A stretch of DNA of 64,000 nucleotides, from assembly GCA_021292105.1 (NCBI GenBank), contig CM037868.1, forward strand, positions 28,540,139 to 28,604,138, written 5' to 3'. The notes under the pieces are model-generated. The model did not search any database and was not told the origin of the DNA. It saw nothing but the letters and a program-made list of their open reading frames with translations. The DNA is from Anadara kagoshimensis (lineage: Eukaryota; Mollusca; Bivalvia; Arcoida; Arcidae). This document shows positions 62,901-64,000 of the stretch, piece by piece; position 1 is the first letter of the stretch, and each line of letters begins with the position of its first letter. The position numbers were made by a program, and so were the translations under genes.

Positions 62901-64000
62901 AAATCACAATTCAAAACAAAGTAAAAATGTATTTTCCCGCGTTTTATCAAATAGCGGGAAAATAATGTATACACGGTACGTGTTAACAGGGTGATGCCGT
63001 TGAAAGGACCAATGGCAGTGTAGTATTTGGTCACGTGTTTTAAAGCGTGGGGCAGGTAGGCCTGCTGTTCATTCTCTAGCCGCCCGTGTTCGGGATAACA
63101 ACTCAAATTTTATATATATTGATTTATTTCACTTATATTTTTTAAAAGTCTGATATTATTGTGCAGGTCCGAGCATCACCTCATGAGACAATATGTGCAT
63201 GTCTTTCGGACACAGATTTCTCTTTTCGGTTAAAAAAAAAAACCGTTTGAGTTTTTTCTGGACGGCTGATTGTCGAAGACTGAGGTGTATAATCTGATTA
63301 TTGTCATTGGATATTGGTATAATGTTAATGTTTTTGGTGCATCTGTTGAGCACGTAATTATATATTTATATAACTTGTAATAAATCCATGGCTATCGTCT
63401 ACGGCGGGCTAGTCGGCAAATGAATATTTGCGTTTTATGTTTTGTTATACATGTAGTGTAGGGTATACAACCAATTATATTAAATACGTGAACTTCCACA
63501 GCAAGGGTAAGCACCTCTTGTTGATTCAGCTACACCCGTCACGTGTAAAATCGAAAGGGAAAATATATCCAGGATAATTTTAGACTTCTGAAGTTTGTGT
63601 GGTTGACAGGTTCATTCGTTGATACCAGAATAGATTTTCATGCTTAGTTCGTTCAGTGCCTGTAAATCTCAAATACAAGCAGTGGTAATGTTAATGCTAT
63701 ACTTCCGACACATGCCTGACCTGTCAATTGTTAAACGCATGGAATGTGATGCTCATAATATGATTATGCTTTCCACTGCTAGATGGATCGTATGTATAGG
63801 GTCCTGGTTCATCAAACACGTTAGGGATCATTTTTTTCAATAATTATAAAACCACTTTGTTCTTTGTTTCTGAGTTGAAGAACTACTGTAATATATCTAC
63901 TGTATTGTTTTTATCTCATAATTACCAAAGTATAATCATTGCGAGGTAAGACACCGTCATCTACAACAGCCACGACAATTCCACTTCCGTTGTAACAATT
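41946..64000 (-). CDS. Divergent furin/kexin-like proprotein convertase gene, membrane-anchored form (5' end outside window)
   Basis: Minus-strand paralogue of the gene at 7128-34755; the window enters it at the catalytic-Asp exon. Order on the minus strand: Asp exon, loop, His exon (THGTEVSG), former SWGP region, oxyanion Asn (RSTGNGG), Ser (ARNSAA), P domain (SVHFWGE, NGIW), short Ser/Thr-rich stalk exons, an 8-residue-repeat exon, and a membrane exon. All exons from the Asp exon to 49268 join in phase without any frame break, so this copy looks intact where it is visible. A type I membrane protease of the secretory pathway or cell surface is inferred. Family knowledge: membrane convertases such as furin have the same order of catalytic domain, P domain, linker, transmembrane helix and short tail. 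The 3' splice pattern (45212-46228) and the last exon are the uncertain parts. Confidence 0.88.
42066..42181 (-). CDS. Transmembrane exon of the minus convertase gene
   Basis: 116 nt, acceptor GTTTCAG and donor GTAAGC, phase 1 to 0. It reads TNKSPSKGSPPT, then the hydrophobic WLIVFIVLLNFVVIVAVV plus FTIIACKM. The span of about 25 apolar residues ending in Cys-Lys is a clear single transmembrane helix, giving a type I topology with a very short tail. If the donor is ignored the frame ends 11 codons later. Confidence 0.75.
42397..45092 (+). repeat. 27-bp minisatellite, open in several frames
   Basis: About 100 units of ATGTCTGATACATTCCTTTA plus TTTCACT, with AAG-for-ATG, TCC-for-TTC and CCC-for-TTC variants in groups. 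Because 27 is a multiple of 3, two plus frames stay open for the whole array (MSDTFLYFT and SLCLIHSFI types), as does one minus frame without ATG (SEIKECIRH type). It lies in an intron of the minus gene, between the stalk and membrane exons. Confidence 0.95.
45212..45298 (-). CDS. Stalk exon before the membrane segment
   Basis: 87 nt, acceptor AAATCAG and donor GTAAGT, phase 1 to 1, reading VTGYIVIGPIPQEYVLHQHL, then LIMKSNTSS. It joins the membrane exon as NTSSSTNKSPSK, a Ser/Thr/Lys run just outside the membrane. The 27-bp minisatellite lies between the two exons. Confidence 0.55.
45927..46228 (-). CDS. Probable stalk exon made of 8-residue repeats
   Basis: The acceptor TTTATTAG leads into a phase-1 frame of 99 codons open to a stop at 45927-45929. 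Most of it is a tandem 8-residue repeat: GDLYTTKP, GNSHLTKS, RDSYAFKQ, GDGYTTQP, GNNYLTTS, RDSYITKA, then looser copies. Ser, Thr, Lys and Gly richness fits an extended, O-glycosylatable linker between P domain and membrane. No convincing phase-1 donor was found before the stop, so it may be an alternative 3' terminal exon giving a form without the membrane segment. Confidence 0.5.
46375..47245 (+). repeat. Imperfect 57-bp tandem repeat
   Basis: About 15 diverged units with AACTAAGGGAAACTGCTCAG, GAAGGGAATTCATCTCGAGG and CAGTCAACACAGATCTGT. More diverged than the other arrays, hence probably older. Confidence 0.85.
47246..49267. other. Intron sequence of the minus gene
   Basis: A fragment of repeat B start (ATCAAAAACAAACATACCAA) at about 47328-47347. 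Apart from the weak exon candidate at 48232 nothing is recognised. Confidence 0.4.
48232..48316 (-). CDS. Weak candidate exon: possible alternative first exon or stalk exon
   Basis: On the minus strand an ATG at 48314-48316 opens MKIIYELDKLSSCANCLNAT and FNNQIDFH, then a good donor CATG|GTGAGT in phase 1, matching the phase of the downstream stalk exons. It could be an alternative start, or only its last 9 bases could be a microexon after an AAATAG acceptor. Position and donor are the only support. Confidence 0.2.
49268..49309 (-). CDS. Small Thr-rich stalk exon of the minus convertase gene
   Basis: 42 nt between acceptor TTAAACAG and donor GTATGT, phase 1 to 1, reading AFYQNKGHSPTTTEG. The composition suits an extracellular linker. 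Symmetric phase-1 exons such as this can be skipped without frame loss, so alternative stalk lengths are possible. Confidence 0.6.
49425..49530 (+). repeat. Dispersed repeat B left-end fragment
   Basis: AATCAACAAACATACTAATC, ATATCCAAATCACAATCCAG and GTTAACTTCCACCAGGGAAG match repeat B. The intron sequences 49682-50141 and 50196-51382 show nothing further. Confidence 0.75.
49649..49681 (-). CDS. Small stalk exon of the minus convertase gene
   Basis: 33 nt between acceptor TTTTGCAG and donor GTAAGT, phase 1 to 1, reading ATNDTVDDMLHG. The symmetric phase fits the chain from the P domain. It is too short for a homology argument. Confidence 0.6.
50142..50195 (-). CDS. Minus convertase exon: last strand of the P domain
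   Basis: 54 nt, phase 1 to 1, reading GTIDLVDILLYGYSKNNAG. LLYGY aligns with VLYGT of furin and VYGYS of the plus copy. Acceptor TTATAG, donor GTAGGT. Confidence 0.88.
51383..51654 (-). CDS. Minus convertase exon: P domain (main part)
   Basis: 272 nt, phase 2 to 1. It reads IKGCQIDFLEHVHIHLILSS, then AGNLVSNLTSPLGTISKLTA, then VITSVHFWGEGSNGIWTLSF. The acceptor TTGCAG ends next to 51655. The frame stays open past the donor into the intron, but the true last P-domain strand is in the exon at 50142. Confidence 0.92.
52154..52271 (-). CDS. Minus convertase exon: catalytic-to-P-domain junction
   Basis: 118 nt, phase 1 to 2. It reads SYYFGFGLINIARLVELALT, then WKNVPELKACNGNVEALT. The donor that keeps the phase is CG|GTGTGA, a weak match; an earlier GTAACG would break the phase into the P-domain exon. 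Confidence 0.85.
52560..52805 (+). repeat. Dispersed repeat with GGAAACAGGAGTGTCAAGAG
   Basis: CATGGTGAAGGAAACAGGAG, CAACCGAGGCGACGAGAGGT and TTGCTTAAGACCACAGAGCA form a block I recognise as a common molluscan dispersed repeat; a fragment is at 26490. Confidence 0.55.
53236..53357 (-). CDS. Minus convertase exon: C-terminal part of the catalytic domain
   Basis: 122 nt, phase 2 to 1. It reads NSQLTYRDMMHLLVISSNGS, then LPSSYYRKTNLEFNKNGAGF. LTYRDMMHLLV is close to the LTWRDMQHLVV of furin. Confidence 0.92.
53560..53655 (+). repeat. Dispersed repeat B fragment at the head of a minisatellite
   Basis: TTTCCACCAAGAGAAAGTGG and ACCAGGTGCTCCGTAAGTTT match the body of repeat B; the next part of the element is where the 60-bp array starts. 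Confidence 0.65.
53655..54735 (+). repeat. 60-bp minisatellite derived from repeat B
   Basis: About 18 units with GTCAAATATATCCAGGATAA, TGATATCATGCTGATCAACA and CTATTGTGATAACGTGGGAT. The unit aligns with the repeat B segment ACGTCAAATATATCCAAGGC ... TCAACAATACTGTGATGACG. It fills the intron between the Ser exon and the next exon of the minus gene. Confidence 0.95.
54846..54946 (-). CDS. Minus convertase exon: catalytic serine in an altered motif
   Basis: 101 nt, phase 0 to 2. It reads FTTEGRNSCTTDFARNSAAV, then PMVSGAIALALQAK. The nucleophile is in ARNSAA followed by Val-Pro; as in the plus copy the GTS triplet of the S8 signature is RNS. Donor GTAAG at the edge of the 60-bp minisatellite intron. 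Confidence 0.93.
55185..55372 (+). repeat. Four tandem copies of the repeat B left end
   Basis: A unit of about 43 bases, AAAACAAACATACTAATCCA plus TGTCCAAAACACATTCCAAA, four times. A second, independent tandem expansion from the same element. Confidence 0.85.
55571..55671 (-). CDS. Minus convertase exon between the oxyanion Asn and the catalytic Ser
   Basis: 101 nt, phase 1 to 0. It reads GILRDLTKVPSGEGCSAILV, then SAFTKKPNDPINLI. Donor GTAAGT, acceptor GTTATAG. It aligns without gaps with the plus exon at 29461-29561. Confidence 0.92.
56030..59915 (+). repeat. 3.9-kb complex minisatellite with a 1642-bp higher-order duplication
   Basis: Three unit types of 48, 60 and 62 bases share the core GGTTAAGTCGCTGTGATCCG plus TTAGCC and differ in the part before it (TGTTGTGAGTGACAACACTA; TTCTTTAGACCACTAGACTA; TTCTTTAGGTGTATATTTGT). 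The order of units at 56041-57660 repeats at 57683-59240, offset 1642, including rare variants, then a partial third start follows. It fills the intron between the oxyanion exon and the next exon of the minus gene. Confidence 0.95.
59976..60093 (-). CDS. Minus convertase exon: oxyanion-hole asparagine
   Basis: 118 nt, phase 0 to 1. It reads GRRGKGSIFVRSTGNGGGFF, then KDSCAFEGVLNNGYVIPVAG. GNGG is closer to the furin consensus than the plus copy. The 3.9-kb higher-order minisatellite begins about 60 bases beyond its donor. Confidence 0.93.
60144..60200 (+). repeat. ATAAT pentanucleotide microsatellite
   Basis: About 11 tandem TATAA units. 60201-61711 is AT-rich intron with no recognised feature. 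Confidence 0.9.
61712..61887 (-). CDS. Minus convertase exon: former SWGP region
   Basis: 176 nt, phase 1 to 0, one open frame. It reads AHQIISSHSHTTQEQAEVYN, then HFSRDIDIYSNSFTHYPTGT, then SIYPLQKEMLTALLNGAKK. DIDIYS matches the strand before SWGP in convertases, but SWGPxDDG itself is replaced by NSFTHYPTG. It served as the reference for the frame-broken plus exon. Confidence 0.9.
62295..62380 (-). CDS. Minus convertase exon: catalytic histidine
   Basis: 86 nt, phase 2 to 1. It reads THGTEVSGIIGSNLNSTCGV, then GIAFKATLAG. The HGT of the convertase signature is intact here, unlike in the plus copy, followed by the C-G-V-G-I-A-F block. Confidence 0.92.
62748..62803 (-). CDS. Minus convertase exon: loop between Asp and His
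   Basis: 56 nt, phase 0 to 2, reading DENLSYSIDTGNTLSGDG plus a split Thr. Acceptor TTACAG, donor GTGAGT. It sits where the plus gene has its 47-nt exon, with no sequence similarity beyond length class. Confidence 0.82.
62930..62964. other. Perfect 11-bp hairpin
   Basis: TATTTTCCCGC and GCGGGAAAATA are exact complements separated by 13 bases, at the boundary between a repeat B fragment and the less AT-rich patch. It could be the end or centre of a small mobile element. Confidence 0.6.
63926..64000 (-). CDS. Minus convertase exon: catalytic aspartate (cut by window end)
   Basis: 75 nt visible, ending in phase 0 at donor GTAATT. It reads NCYNGSGIVVAVVDDG, then VLPRNDYTL. The segment through DDG is identical to the plus copy, and the residues after it differ completely. 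The upstream part of the exon lies outside. Confidence 0.9.

Larger units (their letters stand above)
61888..63925. other. Introns of the minus gene between the Asp and SWGP-region exons
   Basis: Apart from the exons listed, this holds repeat B fragments at about 62890-62930 (TCCAAATCACAATTCAAAAC) and 63485-63590 (ACGTGAACTTCCACAGCAAG, AGCTACACCCGTCACGTG), a perfect hairpin at 62930-62964, and a less AT-rich patch at 62940-63110. Nothing else is recognised. Confidence 0.5.

Noticed and set aside
63640-63843. A 67-codon plus-strand frame
   Set aside because: It lies in an intron of the minus gene with no family resemblance or splice support.

Overview
The window looks like nuclear DNA from a bivalve mollusc, most likely a marine mussel. 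It is AT-rich and eukaryotic: coding sequence is split into small exons by GT/AG introns, and much of the DNA is dispersed repeat of types I associate with bivalves (blocks carrying a GGGGGAGATAACT motif, tRNA-headed SINE pieces, the ACGGACAGACAGACGGACAG-type repeat, and a retroelement carrying a hammerhead ribozyme). The species assignment is inference. By rough addition, minisatellites fill more than a third of the window.

Two real genes are visible, and they are paralogues arranged tail to tail. The plus-strand gene (about 7128 or 10527 to 34755) and the minus-strand gene (entering at 64000 and running down to about 42066 or 41946) both encode a furin/kexin-like (S8 family) proprotein-convertase catalytic domain followed by a P domain. 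Exon order and intron phases match one for one, and most exon lengths are identical (86, 118, 101, 101, 122 and 54 nt). Both keep the catalytic Asp, His and Ser and the oxyanion Asn, but the family signatures around them are heavily altered: the Ser motif reads ARNSAA and the SWGP block is gone. The plus copy seems to end as a soluble protein just after the P domain. The minus copy continues through a Ser/Thr-rich stalk, including an exon of 8-residue repeats, into a transmembrane segment. The plus copy has one exon that needs two frame changes, so it is either a decaying gene or carries consensus errors.

Layout: 1-6900, dispersed repeats, a LINE reverse-transcriptase fragment, a 43-bp minisatellite and a tRNA-like SINE head; 6900-34800, the plus gene, whose introns hold 73-, 50-, 32-, 23- and 51-bp arrays, a SINE, a MITE and an intronic hammerhead ribozyme; 34800-42000, an intergenic strip with a TTAA-flanked piggyBac-like element, a 1.3-kb foldback element with a 9-bp target duplication and a second decayed ribozyme-bearing retroelement fragment; 42066-64000, the minus gene, with 27-, 57- and 60-bp arrays and a 3.9-kb higher-order 48/60/62-bp array in its introns.

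No bacterial-type operon, CRISPR array, rRNA or convincing functional tRNA is present. The most notable items are the pair of divergent convertase-like genes with minisatellite-filled introns, the intronic hammerhead ribozyme, the minisatellite that grew out of a dispersed element, and the foldback element between the two gene tails.
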